Origin: GAS188 sp044445965 | GTDB lineage: Bacteria > Pseudomonadota > Alphaproteobacteria > Rhizobiales > Beijerinckiaceae | Direction: 5' to 3' | DNA length: 64,000 nucleotides | Assembly: GCA_044445965.1 (NCBI GenBank) | Contig: JBIOEJ010000009.1 | Span: 7,841 to 71,840 of the forward strand | In this document: piece after piece, positions 17,043-24,566 of the stretch | Layout of the letters: every line of letters starts with the position of its first letter | Numbering within the stretch: the stretch's first letter is position 1 | The notes under the pieces: generated by a model | Told to the model about the DNA's origin: nothing | The model's database searches: none | What the model saw: only the letters and a program-made list of their open reading frames with translations | Position numbers and translations under genes: made by a program

Positions 17043-17645
17043 TCACATCCGCCGCAGCAGCCGCGCATCCGCCTCGCGGTCGGGCTTCCGGCTGGCGGCC
17101 GCCGCGTGGATCATGTCGAGCACATCCTCGATGCGTTCCGCGACCAGATATCTCACTTCGAGGCCCGGCCGCACGAAGCCATTCTCGCGCATATGCGCGA
17201 GAAGAGAAAGCAGCGGCCGCCAGAAGCCGTTGATGTTGGCGATCAGGATCGGCTTCTCGTGGCGCCCGAGCTGCGCCCAGGTCAGCTGCTCGACGAGCTC
17301 CTCCAAGGTGCCGATGCCGCCGGGAAGGGCGATGAAGGCATCGGCCTTCTCGAACATCAGCCGCTTGCGTTCATGCATGTCGGCGACGACATGCAGCTCC
17401 TGCGCGTCGGGCAGCATCACCTCGCGGGCCTTCAGGAATTCCGGAATGATGCCGGTGACCATGCCCCCGGCATCGAGCACCGAGCGCGCCACCTCGCCCA
17501 TGAGCCCGATCCGTCCCCCGCCATAGACGAGGCGGATTTGGGCCTGCGCCAGCATCTGGCCGAGCCTGCGCGCCGTGGCGACGAAAGCCGGATCCACGCC
17601 TTGCCCGGAGCCGCAATAGACGCAGATGGAGTGAATCGCATGCAT
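17043..17645 (-). CDS. LOG family protein (TIGR00730, cytokinin riboside monophosphate phosphoribohydrolase-like)
   Basis: This 200-residue cytoplasmic Rossmann-fold protein has the LOG-family motifs: CVYCGSGQG at residues 8-16, VYGGGRIGLMG at 40-50, the ERKRLM stretch at 92-97, and the catalytic PGGIGTLEE at 108-116. Enzymes with these residues cleave nucleoside 5'-monophosphates to base and ribose 5-phosphate; some activate cytokinins. It stands alone, convergent with the reductase-like gene on its left and divergent from the ABC exporter on its right. The true bacterial substrate is not evident from sequence. Confidence 0.88.
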   Translation of the reverse strand: MHAIHSICVYCGSGQGVDPAFVATARRLGQMLAQAQIRLVYGGGRIGLMGEVARSVLDAGGMVTGIIPEFLKAREVMLPDAQELHVVADMHERKRLMFEKADAFIALPGGIGTLEELVEQLTWAQLGRHEKPILIANINGFWRPLLSLLAHMRENGFVRPGLEVRYLVAERIEDVLDMIHAAAASRKPDREADARLLRRM

Positions 17646-17854
17646 TCCGAAAGATCAGTCATGAAAGCTTCGGCGCGTCAACGCCGAAGACCTTCCCGAG
17701 AAGCAAATTCGGGGCTGGAAGCGCGCCTGTTTCCTTCTCCAAAGGGGTATCCATCCAGGCGAAAGATGCTGTAGGCGGATTGTGCGCCGCCGCCGGCGAA
17801 CCCTTATATGTAGGCGTCATCGGGCTTTTGGCCCGCCACGAACGAAAGTCCAAG

Positions 17855-19825
17855 ATGTCATCCGTCCCGCATCTCGGCCCACGACCGGACGCTCCGAAGA
17901 GCTCCTCTCCCGCCGATCCGTCGAAAACGGCCGGCGCGGCCAAGCGCGAGACCAGCCTCCTGCGCACCATGGTGCGGCTATGGCCCTATCTTTGGCCGTC
18001 CGACCGCTTCGATCTCAAGCTGCGCGTCGCCGCCTCGCTGGCGCTGACCATCGTCTCGAAGCTCGTCACCATCGCGGTGCCCTTCACCTTCAAATGGGCG
18101 ACGGACGCGCTCGCCGGAGCCGCCAAGGGCGCGAGCGTATCGCATGCCGTGCTCGGGATCGCGATCGCCGGCCCGTTGGCGCTGACCGTGCTCTACGGGG
18201 TGGTGCGGATCATCATGGTGGTCTTGACGCAGATGCGCGAAGCGCTGTTCGCGCGGGTGGCGCTGCACGCGGTGCGCCGCCTCGCCTGGCGGACCTTCGA
18301 GCATATGCATCGCTTGTCGCTGCGCTTCCATCTCGAGCGCAAGACCGGCGGCCTCACCCGCGTGCTCGAGCGGGGCCGCAACGGCATCGAGGAATTGTCG
18401 CGCCTCACCATGATGACGGTCATCCCGACGGTGGTCGAGTTCGCCCTCGTCATCTCGGTGTTCTGGCTGCATTTCGACTGGCGCTACGTGGTGCTCATCA
18501 CGGTGATGATAGCCGTCTACCTGACCTATACGGTCATCGCCACCAATTGGCGCATCGGCATCCGCCGCGTCATGAACAGCTCCGACACGGAGGCGACGAC
18601 CAAGGCGGTCGACAGCCTGCTCAATTACGAGACCGTCAAGTATTTCGGCGCCGAGAGGCGCGAGGCCGAGCGCTACGACCTGTCGATGGCGCGCTATGAG
18701 GGATCGAGCGTCAAGTCCTACACCTCGCTCGCCGTCCTCAATACCGGCCAGGCGGCGATCTTCACCGTCGGCCTGACCATGGCGATGGCGCTCTGCGCGG
18801 TCGGGGTGGTCGAGGGCACCGAGACGGTCGGGGATTTCGTGATGGTCAACGCCATGATGGTGCAGCTCTACATCCCCTTGAACTTCATGGGCATGGTCTA
18901 TCGCGAGATCAAGCAGGCGACCATCGACATCGAGGAGATGTTCCAGATCCTCGGCAAGAATCCCGAGATCGCCGATCGTCCCGGCGCCAAGCCCCTCGCG
19001 GTCACGAAGGGCGAGGTCCGCTTCGACGACGTGCGCTTCGCCTATGAGGCGAACCGCCCGATCCTGAAGGGCGTCTCCTTCGAGGTGCCGGCCGGCAAGA
19101 CGGTCGCCATCGTCGGGCCGTCCGGCGCCGGCAAGTCGACGATCTCGCGCCTGCTCTTCCGCTTCTACGAGCCGCAGGGCGGGCGCATCTTGATCGACGG
19201 GCAGGATATCGGCCTCGTCACGCAGGAATCGCTGCGCCGCGCGCTCGGCATGGTGCCGCAGGACACGGTGCTGTTCAACGACACGATCGGCTACAATGTC
19301 CGCTATGGCCGCTGGGATGCCTCCGAGGCCGAGGTCCAGGAAGCAGCCGACCTCGCCCAGATCGGGCAATTCATCAAGACCCTGCCCGAGGGCTACAAGA
19401 CGCCGGTCGGCGAGCGCGGCCTGAAGCTCTCGGGCGGCGAGAAGCAGCGTGTCGCCATCGCCCGCACCCTGCTCAAGGGTCCGCCCATCCTCGTCCTCGA
19501 CGAGGCGACCTCGGCGCTCGACTCGTTCACCGAGCAGGAGATCCAGGCGGCGCTCGACCGGGTGGCCCAAGGGCGCACCACCATCGTCATCGCGCATCGG
19601 CTCTCGACCGTGGTGAAGGCCGACGAGATCATCGTCCTCGACAAGGGGGTGGTGGCGGAGCGCGGCGCCCATGCCGAGCTTCTGGCCCGCCAAGGCCTCT
19701 ACGCCGCTCTGTGGAACCGTCAGCGCGAGATGGATGCGGCCCGCGAGGCGCTCAAGCGCGCCGAGGCCGAGGAGGGCGAAAGCCTGCGCCTGTCGCTGAC
19801 GAGGGAAGCGCAGGCCGCGGAGTGA
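17855..19825 (+). CDS. Atm1/HMT1-type ABC exporter (fused permease-ATPase)
   Basis: This 656-residue half-transporter has an N-terminal six-helix ABC membrane domain (residues about 50-350) and a C-terminal ATPase: Walker A GPSGAGKST, signature LSGGEKQRVAIAR, Walker B ILVLDEATSALDS, switch IVIAHRLSTV. The membrane domain has stretches typical of the Atm1 branch (TEATTKAVDSLLNYETVKYFGAE and LNTGQAAIFTVGLTMAM). Bacterial Atm1 homologues export glutathione-linked compounds and give heavy-metal tolerance; mitochondrial Atm1 serves Fe-S assembly. The ATG at 17855 gives the usual Atm1 length. A TTG at 17780 would extend the frame by 25 residues and is not favoured. It stands as a single gene. Confidence 0.9.
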   Translation: MSSVPHLGPRPDAPKSSSPADPSKTAGAAKRETSLLRTMVRLWPYLWPSDRFDLKLRVAASLALTIVSKLVTIAVPFTFKWATDALAGAAKGASVSHAVLGIAIAGPLALTVLYGVVRIIMVVLTQMREALFARVALHAVRRLAWRTFEHMHRLSLRFHLERKTGGLTRVLERGRNGIEELSRLTMMTVIPTVVEFALVISVFWLHFDWRYVVLITVMIAVYLTYTVIATNWRIGIRRVMNSSDTEATTKAVDSLLNYETVKYFGAERREAERYDLSMARYEGSSVKSYTSLAVLNTGQAAIFTVGLTMAMALCAVGVVEGTETVGDFVMVNAMMVQLYIPLNFMGMVYREIKQATIDIEEMFQILGKNPEIADRPGAKPLAVTKGEVRFDDVRFAYEANRPILKGVSFEVPAGKTVAIVGPSGAGKSTISRLLFRFYEPQGGRILIDGQDIGLVTQESLRRALGMVPQDTVLFNDTIGYNVRYGRWDASEAEVQEAADLAQIGQFIKTLPEGYKTPVGERGLKLSGGEKQRVAIARTLLKGPPILVLDEATSALDSFTEQEIQAALDRVAQGRTTIVIAHRLSTVVKADEIIVLDKGVVAERGAHAELLARQGLYAALWNRQREMDAAREALKRAEAEEGESLRLSLTREAQAAE

Positions 19826-19846
19826 GCGCGCATCGGCGCCTATCCC

Positions 19847-19961
19847 TCCCCTGCTCTTGCAAGGGAGGGTGGCCGCGCAGCGGCCGGGTGGGGTCCGCTG
19901 CCGGAGACGGCTCCCACCCGTCCGCTCGGCAAGGGCCTCCAAAGCTCGACGCTTTGCGTCG
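19847..19961. repeat. Intergenic inverted repeats, including a family B fragment
   Basis: A CCCTCCC/GGGAGGG hairpin at about 19850-19868 is followed by a GGCCGC/GCGGCC hairpin. The piece at 19939-19961 (CCAAAGCTCGACGCTTTGCG and on) matches the reverse complement of the family B element found at 16871 and 38396. It fills the spacer between the Atm1-type gene and mutT. Confidence 0.55.
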
Positions 19962-20027
19962 GCAGAGGATTCGATCGGCGCCGGCGCGCATCATTGGCTT
20001 CCGCCTCTCGACGTCCCGGTCGAGGCA

Positions 20028-20438
20028 ATGACCCTGCCCATACTCCTCGTCGTCGCCTGCGCGCTCGTCGATCCGGACGGGCGCGTGCTGATCGCCGAGC
20101 GCCCCGCCGGCAAGCCGATGGCGGGCCTGTGGGAATTCCCCGGCGGCAAGCTGCGGCAGGGCGAGGGGCCCGAGGCATGCCTCATCCGCGAGCTTGCCGA
20201 GGAGCTCGGCATCGCGGTCGAGATGGCCTGCCTCGCCCCGCTCAGCTTCGCGAGCCATGCCTATGCGACCTTCCACCTCTTGATGCCGCTCTTCATCTGC
20301 CGCAAATGGACCGGCATCGCCTCCCCGCTCGAGGGCCAGCGCCTCGCCTGGGTGCGCCCGGGAAAGCTGCGCGATTATGCGATGCCGCCGGCCGACGCAC
20401 CGCTCATCCCGGCGCTGATCGATCTACTGGGAGCGTGA
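20028..20438 (+). CDS. mutT: 8-oxo-dGTP diphosphatase MutT (Nudix hydrolase)
   Basis: This 136-residue Nudix enzyme has the typical MutT length. The Nudix box reads GGKLRQGEGPEACLIRELAEELGI at residues about 39-62, with the catalytic REL..EEL glutamates present. It removes oxidised dGTP from the nucleotide pool and prevents A:T to C:G transversions. The C-terminal part (WVRPGKLRDYAMPPADAPLIP) matches MutT sequences that end just after the helix. The ATG at 20028 follows CGAGG; the upstream open frame covers repeat DNA and is not coding. Confidence 0.9.
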   Translation: MTLPILLVVACALVDPDGRVLIAERPAGKPMAGLWEFPGGKLRQGEGPEACLIRELAEELGIAVEMACLAPLSFASHAYATFHLLMPLFICRKWTGIASPLEGQRLAWVRPGKLRDYAMPPADAPLIPALIDLLGA

Positions 20439-20517
20439 CGGGGTTGATATCGCGCTTGACGCAAGACGCATTTGGTTCGACGGCCGAGCGTCGTTCATAA
20501 GCGTTGGAGGAGCCCGC

Positions 20518-22617
20518 ATGCGGTCGAGGCCAGGCATCATCCTCATCTTCTCCCTCACCATGGGCCTTGCCGGCTTCTTGCTGTTCCAGGTCCAGCCCAT
20601 GCTGGCGAAGTTCATCCTGCCCTGGTTCGGCGGCAGCGCCACCACCTGGACCGTGTGCATGCTGTTCTTCCAATGCGCGCTCCTGTTGGGCTACGCCTAT
20701 GCCTATGCGGTGACGCGGCCGCTGACCTTGAGGACGCAGGCGCTGGCGCAGATCGGCATCCTCCTCGCCGTCGCCCTGCTCTTCCTGCCGATCACGCCGT
20801 CGGACGCGCTGAAGCCCACCGATTCGAAGGATCCGGTCTGGCGCATCATCTACCTGCTCGGCGCCTATGTCGGCATGCCCTATGTGGTGCTGGCCACGAC
20901 CTCGCCGCTCCTGCAGCGCTGGCTCGGCCATCTCCACGTCGATCTGCGCGCCTCGCGCTTCTTCGCCATCTCCAATTTGGGTTCCTTCCTCGGGCTATTG
21001 AGCTACCCCTTCGTCTTCGAGCGCTTCGTGGCGACGCTCGACCAGACGAAGCTGTGGTCCTACGCCTTCTGGGCTTACGTGCTGCTGTTCGCGCTCTGCG
21101 CCGTGCTGGTCGCGACGGGGCCTTCGGGCGCCGAGATCGACGTCTCGCCCGATGCCGGCGAGGGCGGCAGCGAGCCCAAGCGCTTCTTCCCGCTCTGGCT
21201 TCTCTATTCGGCGCTCGGCTCGGTGTTGCTGCTCGCCACCACCAACCAGATCGCCCAATGGTCCGCCGTGATCCCTTTCCTCTGGGTGCTGCCGCTCAGC
21301 CTCTATCTCCTGACCTTCGTCCTCGCCTTCGGCCAGCAGCGCGCCTATCGGCGCATGCCCTTCCTCATCGTGTTCGTCGTCCTCGCGGTATTGAGCCAAT
21401 ACCTCGCGAGGCCCGAAAGCTCGGGTGCTCTTTTGGTGCAGCTCGGCCTGCAATGCGCGACCCTGTTCGCCGGCTGCATGATCTGCCACGGCGAATTGGT
21501 GCGGCTGCAGCCGCCGGCCCGCGATCTGCCGCGCTTCTACATGGCGGTGGCGCTCGGCGGGGCGCTGGGCGGGGCCTTCGTCACCTTGCTCTCGCCGTTG
21601 ATCTTCAAGGATTTCTACGAGCACCCGCTGGTGATCGCGGTGATCGCCGGCCTCGGCTTCTGGCTCGAACGTGGCTCGCTCTTGCGGCATGCCGCTCCCT
21701 GGCCGCGCGGCGCGATGCTGGCGGCCCTCGTCTTGTTGCTCGCCGGCGCCGCCAGGGAGGTCTACGCCGAAGTCTCGAACGAGGGCGATGTCGTGGAGCG
21801 CATCCGCAACTTCTACGGCGTCGTCAAGGTCTACAAGACCGACAAGGACGATCCCGAAGAGTACGCGTTCAACATGCAGCAGGCGGGCGTCGACCAGGGG
21901 TCGCAGTTTCAAACGCCGGCGCGGCGCCGCGAGCCGTCCTGCGCCTATGACAAGGAGAGCGGCGTCGGCCTGGCGCTGCGCTTCCAGAAGAAGCGTCGCG
22001 CAGGCGACCCCGACGCGCCTTTGCGCGTCGGCATCATCGGGCTTGGCGCCGGCATGGTCGCCGCGCATGGCCGGCCGGGCGACCTGCTGCGCTATTACGA
22101 GCTCAACCCGGCCGTGACCAAGCTGGCGCTGCGGCACTTTTCCTTCCTTCAGGACGGCCCCGCCCGCGTCGAGATCGCGCAAGGCGACGGGCGCATCCTG
22201 CTCGAGCGCGAAAGCCGAGGCGGCGCCTCGCAGGGTTTCGACGTTCTGATCATCGATGCCTTCCGCGGCGCCTCCCCGCCCATGCACCTGATGACGCGCG
22301 AAGCCTTCGCGGTCTATCTGCGGCATCTGCAGCCGGACGGCATCCTCGCCGTCAACTTCGAGCTCGACACCTTCGAGATGGCGCCGCTGCACCGGGGCCT
22401 GGCGCAAGCCTTCGGCTTGCAGGTGAACTGGTTCGAGACGGACGAGGACAGCGGGGAATGCGAGGAGGCCTCGAGCTGGGCCCTCTATTCGCGCGACGCG
22501 AAGCTCTGGGACGTGCCCGAGGTGAAGGACGCCATCTCCGACTGGCGCGACGAATCCAAGTCGCAGCTCGTCTGGACGGACGATAACGCCAATCTGATGA
22601 GCATCGTCAATTGGTGA
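20518..22617 (+). CDS. Membrane-fused spermidine synthase-like protein
   Basis: This 699-residue protein has an N-terminal membrane region of about ten hydrophobic segments (residues 1-420) fused to a cytoplasmic methyltransferase-fold domain of the spermidine synthase family. The nucleotide-binding glycine loop is VGIIGLGAGMVAAHG near residues 500-515, followed by the acidic strand YYELNP and the second acidic motif DVLIIDAFRG. The start ATG at 20518 follows TTGGAGG. Such fusions are widespread, but their product is not established; they need not make spermidine. It lies alone between mutT and the DUF pair. Confidence 0.85.
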   Translation: MRSRPGIILIFSLTMGLAGFLLFQVQPMLAKFILPWFGGSATTWTVCMLFFQCALLLGYAYAYAVTRPLTLRTQALAQIGILLAVALLFLPITPSDALKPTDSKDPVWRIIYLLGAYVGMPYVVLATTSPLLQRWLGHLHVDLRASRFFAISNLGSFLGLLSYPFVFERFVATLDQTKLWSYAFWAYVLLFALCAVLVATGPSGAEIDVSPDAGEGGSEPKRFFPLWLLYSALGSVLLLATTNQIAQWSAVIPFLWVLPLSLYLLTFVLAFGQQRAYRRMPFLIVFVVLAVLSQYLARPESSGALLVQLGLQCATLFAGCMICHGELVRLQPPARDLPRFYMAVALGGALGGAFVTLLSPLIFKDFYEHPLVIAVIAGLGFWLERGSLLRHAAPWPRGAMLAALVLLLAGAAREVYAEVSNEGDVVERIRNFYGVVKVYKTDKDDPEEYAFNMQQAGVDQGSQFQTPARRREPSCAYDKESGVGLALRFQKKRRAGDPDAPLRVGIIGLGAGMVAAHGRPGDLLRYYELNPAVTKLALRHFSFLQDGPARVEIAQGDGRILLERESRGGASQGFDVLIIDAFRGASPPMHLMTREAFAVYLRHLQPDGILAVNFELDTFEMAPLHRGLAQAFGLQVNWFETDEDSGECEEASSWALYSRDAKLWDVPEVKDAISDWRDESKSQLVWTDDNANLMSIVNW

Positions 22618-22620
22618 GCG

Positions 22621-22643
22621 AGGGTGCGCGTCCCGCGCACCAT
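22621..22643. repeat. Hairpin repeat, family C (copy 1)
   Basis: AGGGTGCGCG-TCC-CGCGCACC makes a perfect eight-base stem with a three-base loop. It begins four bases after the spermidine-synthase-like stop. Two identical copies lie at 33531 and 33579. It could act as a terminator stem, but there is no T-run. Confidence 0.75.
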
Positions 22644-22677
22644 GCTCGCGACGGCACCGGCCCGGGCTGCGTTCCGA

Positions 22678-23094
22678 TCAACGGGCGGCGAGACGGGGGC
22701 GCCCTCCCTTCGCTCCGTTTGCCCGTGCCGCCGCGGCCTTCGCGGGCGACGTCGCCTGTCCTGCGCGGCGGGCGAGCTCACTGGTCATCCACGCACGCGT
22801 GCCGAAGATGCCGGACACGAGCGCCGGAACTTGGAGATCGACATCGAGCTTGGGCCAATGCAGATTCAACCCGAGCCCATCGACTTCGACCTTGGCGAGA
22901 TCCTCCTCGCTGGCACCGTGCAGGTCCTGCACGAGCCGCGCCGGGAAAGCGTAACTGCAGCCGTTGACGAGATCGATCACGACGCGGCCAGTGATCTTGT
23001 CATAATGCGCCGCAGAGGCGCGAGGCTCGGTCAGGAGCACTTCGCGGCCGCGTGCCTCGGCTGCTCTCAACTGTGCGTCAGTCACGCCGACCAT
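22678..23094 (-). CDS. DUF2442 domain protein
   Basis: This 138-residue protein carries the DUF2442 pattern: GREVLLTEPRASAAHYDKITGRVVIDLVNGCSYAFPARLVQ, then the GLGLNLHWPKLDVDLQVPALVSGIFG block near residues 72-98. A basic, alanine-rich tail (AARANGAKGGRPR) could bind nucleic acid. It overlaps the upstream DUF4160 gene by 17 bases, a spacing typical of toxin-antitoxin pairs. The family has no proven activity; the pair is best treated as a possible toxin-antitoxin or regulatory module. Confidence 0.85.
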   Translation of the reverse strand: MVGVTDAQLRAAEARGREVLLTEPRASAAHYDKITGRVVIDLVNGCSYAFPARLVQDLHGASEEDLAKVEVDGLGLNLHWPKLDVDLQVPALVSGIFGTRAWMTSELARRAGQATSPAKAAAARANGAKGGRPRLAAR

Positions 23095-23326
23095 GGATGC
23101 GCTCCCACTCTTGCAAGAATGCGTCGCGGCGCTCGACGACCTCGACCATCAGGCGCCGCATGTCGGAGCGCTTGATGCCGATGCTATATACCGCCTCGGG
23201 CGTGCCATCCGGCCCAAGCAGATTGATCTTCGCCTGTCCCGCTCCGGTTATGTGGACATGAGCCGGCTCGTGGTCGAGCGTGTAGATCACGAACCGGAAT
23301 CCATGAGCGCGATGGACAACGACCAC
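23078..23326 (-). CDS. DUF4160 domain protein, partner of the DUF2442 gene
   Basis: This 82-residue protein starts with GTG at 23326. It has the DUF4160 pattern of a short beta-rich head (VVVHRAHGFRFVIYTLDHEPAHVHI) with two conserved histidines in EPAHVHI, followed by a helical tail rich in Arg and Glu. It is the first gene of a two-gene operon overlapping DUF2442 by 17 bases. DUF4160 and DUF2442 genes are repeatedly adjacent in bacteria and suspected of being toxin-antitoxin modules; that role is unproven. Confidence 0.85.
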   Translation of the reverse strand: MVVVHRAHGFRFVIYTLDHEPAHVHITGAGQAKINLLGPDGTPEAVYSIGIKRSDMRRLMVEVVERRDAFLQEWERIHGRRD

Positions 23327-23388
23327 CGCTCAATATAACCCATCAGACGGGTTTATCAACTCTAGCCCCACGAGTTATGGCCCGAATG

Positions 23389-24306
23389 CTATCGTGCAAC
23401 GCTCGCCCATTCGGCGTGCGAAAGGTAGTCGCCGGACCGGTAGAGCAGCTTCTCCCTCACATAGTGCTGGCGTATCTGAGACCAGTTCGCCAGATGCATG
23501 ACGCCGATCTCGCGTGACGGCAGCAGCATGTTCGTGACCACGCGGCCGCTCGCTTGTGTCCTCAGGGCTCCGCCCTCGTTGCAATGGAAGTTGTAGAGCG
23601 GGTCTAGCCGCACGATGAGGTCCGTCCGGATGATCACGGCGTTGAGCGCGATCTGCTCGGCGAGATGCATGAGCCTCCCATCCCGCACCGCGACGAGGGG
23701 ATAGAGGCTTTCGACCTCGTGACGCCAGAGCGCCCAGATCGGGCTCGCCCGCCGCATGCCGAAGACCCCGCTCGAGTAGTGGAGCCGCATTGCCGCTTTC
23801 TTGGCGAAGTCGGGTTCGTAGCAGCTCGCATACCAGCCGCGTTGGGTGTTCAGCAGGCCCTCGATATCCGTGTAGAAGGTCGGGTTGTAATGGGAGTTGC
23901 CCGGCGCCAGCATCACGGCGTCGGGCACCGCATTGGCGCCGGCTCGCAAGACCTTCACGACATCGCCGTTCTGCAGCCACAGATCGCAATCGAGCCAGAT
24001 GAAGTGCTCGAACCGGGGCAACAGCTCCGGCAGCCAGGGCCGCACCACCTGGGCGCGCTGCACCGGCCGGATGACGGCCATGATCCTTTGCGGGATCAGC
24101 GCTGAATCGAATGGCACGATCTCGACGCCATGTTCCCGCATCCAGGACAGTGCCTCCGGCCCGCAGCCGATATCGATGAGGATCAGCTTGGTGTCGCCGT
24201 CGGGATAGCCAGCCTCGGCGAGCGAGAGCACCAGGCCGCGCGCCAGGAAGACATAGGCGTCGTCGCAGGAGAACACGATCGCCGTGGTGGCAGGTTTCTC
24301 GGTCAT
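23389..24306 (-). CDS. Putative glycosyltransferase, GT-A fold (family 8-like)
   Basis: This 305-residue soluble protein starts at the ATG at 24306 (MTEKPATTAIVFSCDDAYV). The start resembles GT8 sequences (IVFSCDDAYVFLARGLVLSL), and the metal-binding DxD motif appears as FIWLDCDLWLQ near residues 110-120. Later features are the HYSSGVFGMRR and HLAEQIALNAVI blocks, which in such enzymes form the acceptor site. No signal peptide or membrane segment is seen. It is divergent from the autotransporter gene across about 260 bases, which raises the possibility that it modifies that surface protein or a surface glycan. Donor and acceptor are unknown. Confidence 0.7.
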   Translation of the reverse strand: MTEKPATTAIVFSCDDAYVFLARGLVLSLAEAGYPDGDTKLILIDIGCGPEALSWMREHGVEIVPFDSALIPQRIMAVIRPVQRAQVVRPWLPELLPRFEHFIWLDCDLWLQNGDVVKVLRAGANAVPDAVMLAPGNSHYNPTFYTDIEGLLNTQRGWYASCYEPDFAKKAAMRLHYSSGVFGMRRASPIWALWRHEVESLYPLVAVRDGRLMHLAEQIALNAVIIRTDLIVRLDPLYNFHCNEGGALRTQASGRVVTNMLLPSREIGVMHLANWSQIRQHYVREKLLYRSGDYLSHAEWASVAR

Positions 24307-24566
24307 CGTAGACCCGGCGAAGGAGGGGATTGGCGAGCCGGTCGGCTTTCCAAGTCTCGCCCGAACGGCGGCCGATCGGTCGGTTCTCGAAATCGTTCGG
24401 GAATCCAATGGGCCGCATCATTGCTCGGAGCCGACCGGGCGGCAATGGGCAGGCTCGCCGGAAACTGTGACCCCGATCGCGTTCTCGCAGCTATCGAGCG
24501 AGGGAAGCGAGTGCTAGAGTTGATCGACTAGGCGTACATGGGACGAGTTCGGGGGAGTCCTGCCCC

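Noticed and set aside
17978..19942. 654-codon minus-strand open frame opposite the Atm1-type gene
   Set aside because: It mirrors a clear ABC exporter; long antisense frames are expected in GC-rich coding DNA, and the product is low-complexity Asp/His/Arg-rich sequence.
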